Assembly: GCA_934487205.1 (NCBI GenBank)
Contig: CAKSRS010000070.1
Coordinates: forward strand, 1 to 12,374
DNA length: 12,374 nucleotides
From: an uncultured Clostridia bacterium
GTDB lineage: Bacteria > Bacillota > Clostridia > UBA1381
Direction: 5' to 3'
Of this stretch, positions 1 to 6,061 are shown in pieces. Position 1 is the stretch's first letter, and every line of letters starts with the position of its first letter. A model generated the notes under the pieces. It searched no databases, had not been told where the DNA came from, and was given only the letters and a program-made list of their open reading frames with translations. A program made the translations under genes and the position numbers.

Positions 1-23
1 GGTTTCAGCCTTTTTTCTATGCA

Positions 24-54
24 AAAAATCGAGGACTTTTCATCCTCGATTTTT
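24..54 (-). terminator. Rho-independent terminator closing the oxidoreductase operon
   Basis: A 12-bp perfect inverted repeat (24-35 against 43-54) with a 7-nt loop starts 42 nt beyond the stop codon of the gamma subunit gene. The stem is GC-rich in the middle and flanked by A/T runs on both sides, so in RNA from either strand it ends in a U tract and it could work in both directions. It is the first strong terminator after the promoter at 6019-6047, apart from the conditional one inside the T-box. I see no other feature in bases 1-96. Confidence 0.9.
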
Positions 55-96
55 GTGAGACTTTTTAAACAGCCCCATTTTTTTACCAATATTTAA

Positions 97-630
97 TTAT
101 AAATCATAACCGGCTTTAAGAGCCTTCAGATTAATATCAATCATATTCGCTTTGCGCGCCGGAATGACTTTTTTCAGTCCGACTTCGATTGTGTCAAAAT
201 CAACTGCGCCCGTTTCTTTAATCATCTTTCCGAGAATAATCATGTTTGCCAAAGTCGGCGCGCCTATATCCGCCGCCATTTTTGTTGCCGGAACATAGAA
301 CGCCTGAACGTCGTCTCTTTCCACTTTTCTCGCAATCAGCGTAGAATCGACAAATATTTTTGCACCTTTTACAGCCGCATTTTCATATTTATCAAGAGAA
401 GGTAAATTCATGGCAATCAAAACGTCCGGATTGGAAACAATCGGCGAGCCTACCGGTGTGTCGCTCAATATAACGCTGCAATTTGCCGTACCGCCGCGCA
501 TTTCCGGGCCGTAGGACGGCAGCCAGCTGACTTGCTTATCTTCCGTAAGTCCCTTGTATGCAAGGCATTTCCCCGCAAACAAAACACCCTGTCCGCCAAA
601 GCCGGCAATAAGTATATTAAATGTACTCAT
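97..630 (-). CDS. 2-oxoacid:ferredoxin oxidoreductase, gamma subunit (VOR/KOR type)
   Basis: This 177-residue protein is the gamma subunit of a CoA-dependent 2-oxoacid:ferredoxin oxidoreductase, a cytoplasmic complex interconverting 2-oxoacid + CoA and acyl-CoA + CO2 with ferredoxin as electron partner. Diagnostic features are the N-terminal glycine-rich GFGGQG motif (residues 10-15) and SYGPEMRGGTANC (residues 39-51), both typical of this family, and a length of about 180 residues, usual for a free-standing gamma subunit. I chose the ATG at 630 because AGGAGG lies 9 nt upstream; a start at 672 would sit inside the beta gene without a ribosome binding site. Its ATG follows the beta stop codon by one base, suggesting translational coupling. 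It is the last gene of the operon. The substrate cannot be read from this subunit; the alpha subunit and the leader suggest branched-chain 2-oxoacids. Confidence 0.93.
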   Translation of the reverse strand: MSTFNILIAGFGGQGVLFAGKCLAYKGLTEDKQVSWLPSYGPEMRGGTANCSVILSDTPVGSPIVSNPDVLIAMNLPSLDKYENAAVKGAKIFVDSTLIARKVERDDVQAFYVPATKMAADIGAPTLANMIILGKMIKETGAVDFDTIEVGLKKVIPARKANMIDINLKALKAGYDL

Positions 631-631
631 A

Positions 632-1381
632 TTATTCAGCCTCCTTTGCACTTCTGTCCTTATAAACACCAAGCGGGTAATAAGGAATCATATTATCATC
701 AATCCATTTAAGTGCGTCTTTCGGCGTCATACCCCAGTTAGTCGGGCAGCTTGAAATTACCTCTACAAGAGAAAATCCCTTCCCGTTTATCTGATTTTCA
801 AATGCTTTTTTTATTGCTGCTTTCGCACGTTTTATGTTCTTCACATTATTTACCGCTACTCGCTCAAGATATTCCGGTCCCTCAAGTTCGGACAACATTT
901 CACAGATTTTTACAGGATATCCGCACAGTTTCGGGTCTCTGCCATACGGCGATGTCTGCGTTACCTGTCCCGGCAGCGAAGTCGGTGCCATTTGTCCGCC
1001 CGTCATTCCGTAAATTGCGTTATTTACAAATATAATAGTAATATTTTCATTTCTTGTAGCGGCGTGAACAGTTTCCGCCGTACCGATTGACGCCAAATCG
1101 CCGTCGCCCTGATATGTAAATACAATATTCGACGGGTCGGAACGTTTAATTCCCGTTGCCACCGCAGGCGCTCTGCCGTGCGACGCCTCTACCATGTCGC
1201 ATGCAAAATAATCGTATGCCATAACGGCGCAGCCAACCGGCGCTACACCTATCGTTTTGCCTTCTATACCCAGTTCGTCAATCGCTTCGGCTACCAAGCG
1301 GTGAATAATCCCGTGCGTACAACCGGGGCAGTAATGCAAAGGAGCATCTGTCAGTGATTTTGGTTTATCAAATACAATCAT
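632..1381 (-). CDS. 2-oxoacid:ferredoxin oxidoreductase, beta (thiamine diphosphate-binding) subunit
   Basis: This 249-residue protein is the beta subunit, which holds the thiamine diphosphate where the 2-oxoacid is decarboxylated or, in reverse, the acyl-CoA is carboxylated. The cofactor signature is GDGD (residues 92-95) followed about 25 residues later by NNAIYGMTGGQMAPT (120-134), the Mg/diphosphate site. A CPGC motif lies at 18-21, and GVAPVGC (45-51) is typical of KOR/VOR beta subunits. The length fits the compact four-subunit type, not the large fused pyruvate enzyme. The start codon overlaps the stop of the alpha gene (TAATG), with GGAGG just upstream, so translation is probably coupled. 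Nothing is missing or frameshifted. Substrate assignment to 3-methyl-2-oxobutanoate rests on the alpha subunit and context. Confidence 0.94.
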   Translation of the reverse strand: MIVFDKPKSLTDAPLHYCPGCTHGIIHRLVAEAIDELGIEGKTIGVAPVGCAVMAYDYFACDMVEASHGRAPAVATGIKRSDPSNIVFTYQGDGDLASIGTAETVHAATRNENITIIFVNNAIYGMTGGQMAPTSLPGQVTQTSPYGRDPKLCGYPVKICEMLSELEGPEYLERVAVNNVKNIKRAKAAIKKAFENQINGKGFSLVEVISSCPTNWGMTPKDALKWIDDNMIPYYPLGVYKDRSAKEAE

Positions 1382-2445
1382 TAGTTTTTACCTCCGTTTG
1401 CTTCTATAATTTTCGCAAGAACTTCCTCCGGCGACGGAATCATTCCGCCCACACGGTTGCACAGTTCTACCGGCTTTTTACAGCGAATTGCAAGCTCAAT
1501 ATCCTCTATCATCTGTCCCATAGACAGTTCTACCGAAATAAACTTTTTAACCTTGTCCGCTGCAGCCAAAAGCGGCTTTTTCGGGAACGGCCAAAGCGTA
1601 ATCGGCCGTATCATGCCTGCTTTTATACCCTGTTTTCTTGCCTCAACAATAGCATTTTGTGATACACGTGCGGCAATTCCGAATGCTACAACGCAGATTT
1701 CGGCGTCGTCCATCATAAATTCTTCATACATTGCCTCGTTTTCTTCTACTGTTTTATACCGCTCAAATCTTTCAAAGTTGCCTTTTTCCAATTCGTCCGG
1801 CTTTAAATAAAGAGAATTTACTATATTATGCTCTCTCCCGCACTTTGTTCCCGTAACCGCCCACGGTTTTTCTACAGTTTTTATTTCCGCATCATCACGG
1901 ATTTCAACAGGCTCCATCATTTGCCCCATAGTGCCGTCTGCCAATATCATGGACGTCATTCTGTATTTATCTGCCAGTTCAAAGCCTTTTATCGTCAAAT
2001 CCGCCATTTCCTGAACAGATGCCGGCGCAAGCACAATCATTCTGAAATCACCGTGACCGCCGGCTTTTGTCGCCTGGAAATAGTCCGACTGTGACGGCTG
2101 AATACCGCCCAATCCCGGCCCGCCGCGCTGTACATTTACCACAAATGCCGGAAGATCGGCACCCGCAAGATATGACAATCCCTCGCTCTTAAGCGCAATT
2201 CCGGGGCTCGAAGAAGAAGTCATAACTCTTTTTCCCGTTGACGAAACTCCATAAACCATATTGATAGCTGCAATTTCGCTCTCCGCCTGCAAAAATGTTC
2301 CGCCGATTTTCGGCATTCTCTTTGCCATATATGCGGCAATTTCTGTTTGGGGCGTTATCGGATATCCGAAATAATGGCGGCAGCCGGCTTTTATAGCCGC
2401 CTCCGCAATAGCTTCGTTACCCTTCATCAAAACTTTTTCTGCCAT
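1381..2445 (-). CDS. vorB: 2-oxoacid:ferredoxin oxidoreductase alpha subunit, VorB-like (3-methyl-2-oxobutanoate type)
   Basis: This 354-residue protein is the alpha subunit, combining the thiamine diphosphate pyrimidine-binding domain with a C-terminal transketolase-like domain. Family motifs are GYPITPQTE (residues 27-35), TFLQAESEIAAINM (about 50-63), a serine-rich SSSSPGIALKSEG segment (about 77-89) and QRGGPGLGG (about 106-114). Length and sequence resemble the clostridial and archaeal group named VorB (2-ketoisovalerate:ferredoxin oxidoreductase) better than pyruvate or indolepyruvate enzymes, but KOR and VOR alpha subunits are hard to separate by eye. The ATG lies 10 nt after the ferredoxin stop codon, with a GGGA ribosome binding site overlapping that stop. 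It is part of an operon led by an acyl-CoA synthetase under a T-box, which suggests use in the carboxylating, biosynthetic direction. Confidence 0.9.
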   Translation of the reverse strand: MAEKVLMKGNEAIAEAAIKAGCRHYFGYPITPQTEIAAYMAKRMPKIGGTFLQAESEIAAINMVYGVSSTGKRVMTSSSSPGIALKSEGLSYLAGADLPAFVVNVQRGGPGLGGIQPSQSDYFQATKAGGHGDFRMIVLAPASVQEMADLTIKGFELADKYRMTSMILADGTMGQMMEPVEIRDDAEIKTVEKPWAVTGTKCGREHNIVNSLYLKPDELEKGNFERFERYKTVEENEAMYEEFMMDDAEICVVAFGIAARVSQNAIVEARKQGIKAGMIRPITLWPFPKKPLLAAADKVKKFISVELSMGQMIEDIELAIRCKKPVELCNRVGGMIPSPEEVLAKIIEANGGKN

Positions 2446-2454
2446 ATCGATTCC

Positions 2455-2661
2455 CTACCTTTCCACTGTTATAATGCAATCCGGGCACATCGTCGCACAG
2501 AACGCGCACGCTATACATGCGTCCTGATCCGTAATTTCAACGGGCGAATGACCCTTTTGATTAATCTTGTCTTTTGCAATAATCAGCAAATTTTTCGGAC
2601 ATGCTTCGACGCACAGTCCGCAGCCCTTGCACAGGTCTGTTTTAAACGTCAGTTTTGCCAT
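2455..2661 (-). CDS. 2x[4Fe-4S] ferredoxin, delta subunit of the oxidoreductase
   Basis: This 68-residue protein is a bacterial-type ferredoxin with two complete cluster motifs: C11, C14, C17, C21-Pro and C49, C52, C55, C59-Pro. Such proteins form the delta subunit (VorC/KorD) carrying electrons between the thiamine diphosphate site and external ferredoxin. The ATG at 2661 is preceded by AAGGAGAG at good spacing; an upstream ATG at 2715 would add 18 residues unlike any ferredoxin and has no ribosome binding site. About 18 residues separate the two clusters' linker positions, within the usual range. It follows the ATPase gene by 50 nt and precedes the alpha gene, giving the order delta-alpha-beta-gamma. 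Whether it stays in the complex or is free is not visible. Confidence 0.93.
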   Translation of the reverse strand: MAKLTFKTDLCKGCGLCVEACPKNLLIIAKDKINQKGHSPVEITDQDACIACAFCATMCPDCIITVER

Positions 2662-2711
2662 ATAAAATCTCTCCTTGTTTTGTATTTTCAGTCCGATACA
2701 CAATCGGAAAG

Positions 2712-3383
2712 TCAAGCTTTTTTAACAGCATAATATTTTTCCTGCAATTTTATTTCAAACACATTCGGACATTTCGCCGAAACCTCACCGCTGACCTTAT
2801 CGGTACAGGTGGTCATTACAACCGGAAGTCCCGCAAGCTCCGACAGCTTTTCCGTAAACTCCCGTCCCCGCAGAACATCTTCGGCTGCCGTTTCGTCTCC
2901 GAGGTTGGAATTATTGACAATTCCCGTAAAAGGAATGTGCGACGCACACTCAATCTCGCGCATTATCTCAAGCGCGTCCTCCGGCGTTTTTGTAAGCGGT
3001 CTTTTGCAGTTTGCGACAAACAGCATATCATAGTCATTTTCCGCCAGAATATCGGGCGTATACCGTCCGAGCGCAACCGCGCCGCGGTCGTCGCCGCCGA
3101 CGTCGATTACAAGATAATGGCTTTTGTCGCTGATTGCCGTATAGATTTCCTTCGGGAGCGCCGGCGCGTCAAGGTTTGTGTTTGCATAATCGGAACAGAT
3201 AAGCTCTATTCCCATATCCGCAAGCTCCTTTTCGCTGTCCTTTGTTCTGAAATACGGATTTACGATATCCAAATCCACAATGGAAACTTTATTATTATGT
3301 TTTCTTATAAATTCCGCATAACTTACGGCTATACAGGTTTTCCCGCTGCCGTAATGCCCTGCAAAAAGCGTTATTCTTTTCAT
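2712..3383 (-). CDS. P-loop ATP-binding protein (SIMIBI/MinD-ParA-like) of unknown role
   Basis: This 223-residue protein has a Walker A motif GHYGSGKT at residues 9-16, a following DLDIVNPYFRTKD segment that resembles the switch region of ParA/MinD/CobQ-type ATPases, and a hydrophobic strand ending VIDVGGDD that looks like Walker B. A VNNSNLG segment later in the chain may contribute to base recognition. There is no transmembrane segment and no metal-binding cysteine cluster. The start at 3383 is chosen because GGGAG lies 6 nt upstream; the ATG at 3407 overlaps the synthetase stop codon but lacks a site. Its place between the synthetase and the oxidoreductase suggests a helper role, such as cofactor or Fe-S insertion or complex control, but no function can be assigned from sequence. 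Confidence 0.85.
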   Translation of the reverse strand: MKRITLFAGHYGSGKTCIAVSYAEFIRKHNNKVSIVDLDIVNPYFRTKDSEKELADMGIELICSDYANTNLDAPALPKEIYTAISDKSHYLVIDVGGDDRGAVALGRYTPDILAENDYDMLFVANCKRPLTKTPEDALEIMREIECASHIPFTGIVNNSNLGDETAAEDVLRGREFTEKLSELAGLPVVMTTCTDKVSGEVSAKCPNVFEIKLQEKYYAVKKA

Positions 3384-3406
3384 GATTTTCTCCCGCCCGG
3401 ATTTCA

Positions 3407-5698
3407 TTAGAGTTTAGCTCTTATTATTTTTCCGCTCGTTGTTTTCGGAAGTTCGTCCTTGAATACAACAATTCGCGGATATTTATAAGGTGCCGTATGC
3501 TCTTTGACATAATTCTGAATTTCTTTTTTAAGTTCCTCCGAACCTTCCGTATCCTTTGTGAGGACAATACTTGCCTTTACAACCTGTCCCCTTACCTCGT
3601 CCGGAGCAGCCGAAACGCCGCACTCCAATACGTACGGAAGTTCCATGATTACATTTTCTATCTCGAACGGTCCGATACGGTATCCGGACGATTTGATAAC
3701 ATCATCAATACGTCCCACATACCAATAAAATCCGTCCTCATCCCGCATGGCAACGTCGCCCGTGTGGTAAAGTCCGTCATGCCATGCCTCTTTCGTCTTT
3801 TCCTCGTCGCGGTAATATTCCTTGAACAATCCGCATGGCATTTTTTCCGATGTTCTTATTACAATTTCACCGGATTTACCTACGCCGACGCTCTTTCCGT
3901 CCGGGTCGACGATATCGACATCATAGCCCGGTACAGGCTTGCCCATCGAACCGATTTTGTGCATTCCGCCAAAGAGGTTGCCTATTACAAGCGATGTTTC
4001 CGATTGGCCGAAACCTTCCATAACCTGAAGTCCCGTAAGCTTTTCAAGCTGTTTGAATACTTCCGGATTAAGCGCCTCGCCCGCGATTGTCGCATGTTCT
4101 ACCGACGACATATCGTACTTCGTTAAATCTTCCTTTATCAGCATACGGTACATAGTCGGCGGTGCGCAGAATGTTGTAATATGATATTTTGCAAAAAGCG
4201 GCAATATATCCGCCGCGTGGAAACGGTCGAAATCGTACACAAACGTTGCCGCCTCACACAGCCATTGCCCGTACAATTTACCCCAAAGCGCTTTTGCCCA
4301 GCCCGTATCGGATATAGTCAGATGCAAACCGTCCGGGTCAACGCAATGCCAGTAATTCGCCGTTACAAAATGTCCGAGCGGATATTTGTAACTGTGCGCC
4401 GCTATCTTCGGATATCCCGTCGTTCCCGATGTGAAGAACATCAGCATTGTATCGTTGCCACAGGGTGTATCCTCCGTTCTTTCGAATTTATCGGAAAACA
4501 GCTGATAATCTTCATTAAAATCATGCCAGCCGTCACGCGCGCCGCCTACAAGAATTTTTGTAACCGGCATATCCGCCTCTTTTTCGGCGAGATCAACCTG
4601 GTGCGCCGCGTCACCGTCCCCCGTGCAGACAATAGCGCTTACGCCAGCAGCATTAAATCTGTATGTATAGTCATGCTCCTGCAGCTGATTTGTTGCCGGA
4701 ATGGCAATCGCGCCGATTTTATGCAGCGCAAGTATCGAGAACCAGAACTGGTAATGCCGCTTTAGAACAAGCATTACGCGGTCACCTTTTTTAATGCCGA
4801 GGGATTTAAAATAGTTCGCCGTCTTATTCGATTCTTTTTTCATATCGTCAAACGTAAACCGGCGTTCTGTTTTGTTTATATCCAAATGCAGCATCGCAAG
4901 CTTTTCGGGGCGTTTTTCCGCCAAAGCGTCCACAATATCAAATGCAAAATTGAATTTATCTTCGTTCTCAAACGTAAGCGACAGCAGTGCGCCGCGTTCG
5001 TCCTCCTTCGGGTGAATAAAATTATGGTAAATTCTGCGGTACGGCTGATGTACTTTGTTCTCTTTCGAATTTGCCGCCTGAGGAATACTGCTCTTTAAAG
5101 CGTCCTCGCTTGTCGGCGACAGAACAATCGCATAAAACTCGCAGTCGGTTCCGCCCACAGCCAAAAGTCCGTGCGGCGTTGAACTGTCATAATAAATCGA
5201 ATCACCCGGATTTAATATTTCCTTATGCGAACCCACCTGAACCATCAGGCTGCCGCTTATGACAATATCACATTCCTGACCCTCATGCGTTGTCAGTTCG
5301 ATATCGCGGTGTTCCGCCTCCTCATCGTAAATCGCTTTTACGTACAGCGGCTCGGCAATACGTTTGCGGAACTCCGGTGCAAGGTTATAGTAAATCATGC
5401 CGTGCGCCTGTTCGATTTTTTGTCCCTCGCCGTTTCTTGTCAGCGTGTACGACCGCAGCATCGGGCTTGTACCCTCAACTATATCGGTAACGTCCACGTG
5501 AAAAGCGAGCGCGCATCGGTAAATAAACGCAAACGATAAGTCATGCTGTCCATTTTCGCATGCATTATATTCCTCCACTGACACGTCGGTAAGTTTTGCC
5601 ATCGTAATAGGCGACATGCCCTCGATTTCGCGCAGCTCCTTGATACGCGTTGCCATTTCCTTGATTTTGTAATCAAGTCCTGTAATCTGATTTTTCAT
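3407..5698 (-). CDS. XRE-cupin-acyl-CoA synthetase fusion protein, copy 1 (operon leader)
   Basis: This 763-residue protein fuses three parts: an XRE-type helix-turn-helix (about residues 10-76), a cupin barrel (about 115-195, with H138 and H176 in the usual metal or ligand positions but an incomplete metal set), and a full AMP-forming acyl-CoA synthetase (about 240-763). The synthetase carries the phosphate loop TSGTTGYPK (423-431), EGFGQSET (561-568), YHTGD (644-648), GYRIGPFEIE (672-681) and the C-terminal catalytic lysine in PKTTSGK (751-757). It should make acyl-CoA, AMP and pyrophosphate from a carboxylate, ATP and CoA. It resembles medium-chain/branched-chain synthetases (ACSM, methanogen MACS) more than acetyl-CoA synthetase. 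The start at 5698 has GGAGG 7-8 nt upstream; the ATG at 5716 lies before that site. It heads the oxidoreductase operon behind a T-box. Confidence 0.9.
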   Translation of the reverse strand: MKNQITGLDYKIKEMATRIKELREIEGMSPITMAKLTDVSVEEYNACENGQHDLSFAFIYRCALAFHVDVTDIVEGTSPMLRSYTLTRNGEGQKIEQAHGMIYYNLAPEFRKRIAEPLYVKAIYDEEAEHRDIELTTHEGQECDIVISGSLMVQVGSHKEILNPGDSIYYDSSTPHGLLAVGGTDCEFYAIVLSPTSEDALKSSIPQAANSKENKVHQPYRRIYHNFIHPKEDERGALLSLTFENEDKFNFAFDIVDALAEKRPEKLAMLHLDINKTERRFTFDDMKKESNKTANYFKSLGIKKGDRVMLVLKRHYQFWFSILALHKIGAIAIPATNQLQEHDYTYRFNAAGVSAIVCTGDGDAAHQVDLAEKEADMPVTKILVGGARDGWHDFNEDYQLFSDKFERTEDTPCGNDTMLMFFTSGTTGYPKIAAHSYKYPLGHFVTANYWHCVDPDGLHLTISDTGWAKALWGKLYGQWLCEAATFVYDFDRFHAADILPLFAKYHITTFCAPPTMYRMLIKEDLTKYDMSSVEHATIAGEALNPEVFKQLEKLTGLQVMEGFGQSETSLVIGNLFGGMHKIGSMGKPVPGYDVDIVDPDGKSVGVGKSGEIVIRTSEKMPCGLFKEYYRDEEKTKEAWHDGLYHTGDVAMRDEDGFYWYVGRIDDVIKSSGYRIGPFEIENVIMELPYVLECGVSAAPDEVRGQVVKASIVLTKDTEGSEELKKEIQNYVKEHTAPYKYPRIVVFKDELPKTTSGKIIRAKL

Positions 5699-5726
5699 AA
5701 CAATACCTCCAAACATGCTTTGGGAT

Positions 5727-6012
5727 ACAAAAAACTCGTCCCAAAGATATACTAAAGTCCTTGAGACGAGTTACAATTCTTGAATATAACCCGCGGTACC
5801 ACTCAAATTGCGCATGATAACGCCACTTCAGACTCTGACAAGTCCTATGCACTAACGTAGCCTGCACGGGAAGGTTCTACTTGCATACGCTTTCTTCCTT
5901 CCGGCTCCGGAGCTACAAATCATTTGCACGGTTTATTGACTCGCACCCACCGTCAACTCTCTTTAAAACCTTACTGCAAAGATCCTCTCCTTCAATGCCT
6001 TTATATTGAATT
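5727..6012 (-). promoter_or_regulatory. T-box riboswitch 1, predicted specifier GUA (Val)
   Basis: The leader between the promoter and synthetase copy 1 is a complete T-box. The conserved T-box sequence containing GAGUGGUACCGCGG is at 5791-5805. Stem I can be folded by hand: base GGC/GCC, a GA kink-turn, helix GGAG/CUCC, the specifier loop, helix UUUGCA/UGCAAA, an asymmetric loop, GGUUU/AAACC, an AGAGAG bulge, and UUGAC/GUCAA closed by a loop containing UGCGA. Matching the Bacillus glyQS stem I, where the codon is followed by one base and then the lower helix, gives GUA at 5914-5916. The UGGU bulge needs A73 on the tRNA, which fits tRNA-Val. A terminator and competing antiterminator follow. 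T-box identity is certain; the amino acid is a hand prediction. Confidence 0.93.
5733..5772 (-). terminator. Conditional terminator of T-box 1
   Basis: The stem AACUCGUC...GACGAGUU (RNA sense, 5772 down to 5733) is followed by a U run at 5729-5734. Its 5' arm, with the adjoining CUCAAGG, also pairs with the UUUGAG just before the T-box bulge, so termination and antitermination exclude each other. It ends about 30 nt before the start codon at 5698, and the ribosome binding site lies after it. Because the upstream synthetase gene has no terminator of its own, this hairpin would also act on read-through from that gene. Confidence 0.9.
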
Positions 6013-6018
6013 ATATCT

Positions 6019-6047
6019 ATTTTAGCACATCTTTTTACAATTGTCAA
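6019..6047 (-). promoter_or_regulatory. Sigma-A-type promoter of T-box 1 operon
   Basis: TTGACA (6042-6047) and TAAAAT (6019-6024) are spaced by exactly 17 bp and lie immediately upstream of the T-box fold, placing the transcript start near 6010-6012. The -35 element is perfect. It begins only 15 bp after the stop codon of the upstream synthetase gene. Confidence 0.85.
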
Positions 6048-6061
6048 GAAAAATTTTCAAA

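Noticed and set aside
97..2661. Assignment as pyruvate or indolepyruvate:ferredoxin oxidoreductase
   Set aside because: Indolepyruvate enzymes have two subunits with a large fused alpha chain and clostridial pyruvate enzymes are one large polypeptide. The four small subunits and VorB-like alpha chain fit the VOR/KOR group, although a 2-oxoglutarate or aromatic substrate is not excluded.
2655..3410. Plus-strand open frame of 251 codons
   Set aside because: It is antisense to the P-loop ATPase gene and a by-product of its codon bias; no motif or start signal supports it.
5699..5716. Upstream ATG giving a 6-residue longer synthetase copy 1
   Set aside because: The GGAGG ribosome binding site lies between this ATG and the next, so only the ATG at 5698 is correctly spaced.
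5914..5923. Asp (GAU) and Cys (UGU) readings of the T-box 1 specifier, and Gly (GGC), Trp (UGG) and Tyr (UAU) readings of T-box 2
   Set aside because: GAU, GGC and UGG came from an earlier fold with a weaker lower helix. Asp, Gly, Trp and Cys tRNAs carry G73 or U73, which do not match the UGGU bulge. UGU/UAU are one base out of register with the glyQS comparison; UAU (Tyr, A73) is the only one of these not fully excluded.
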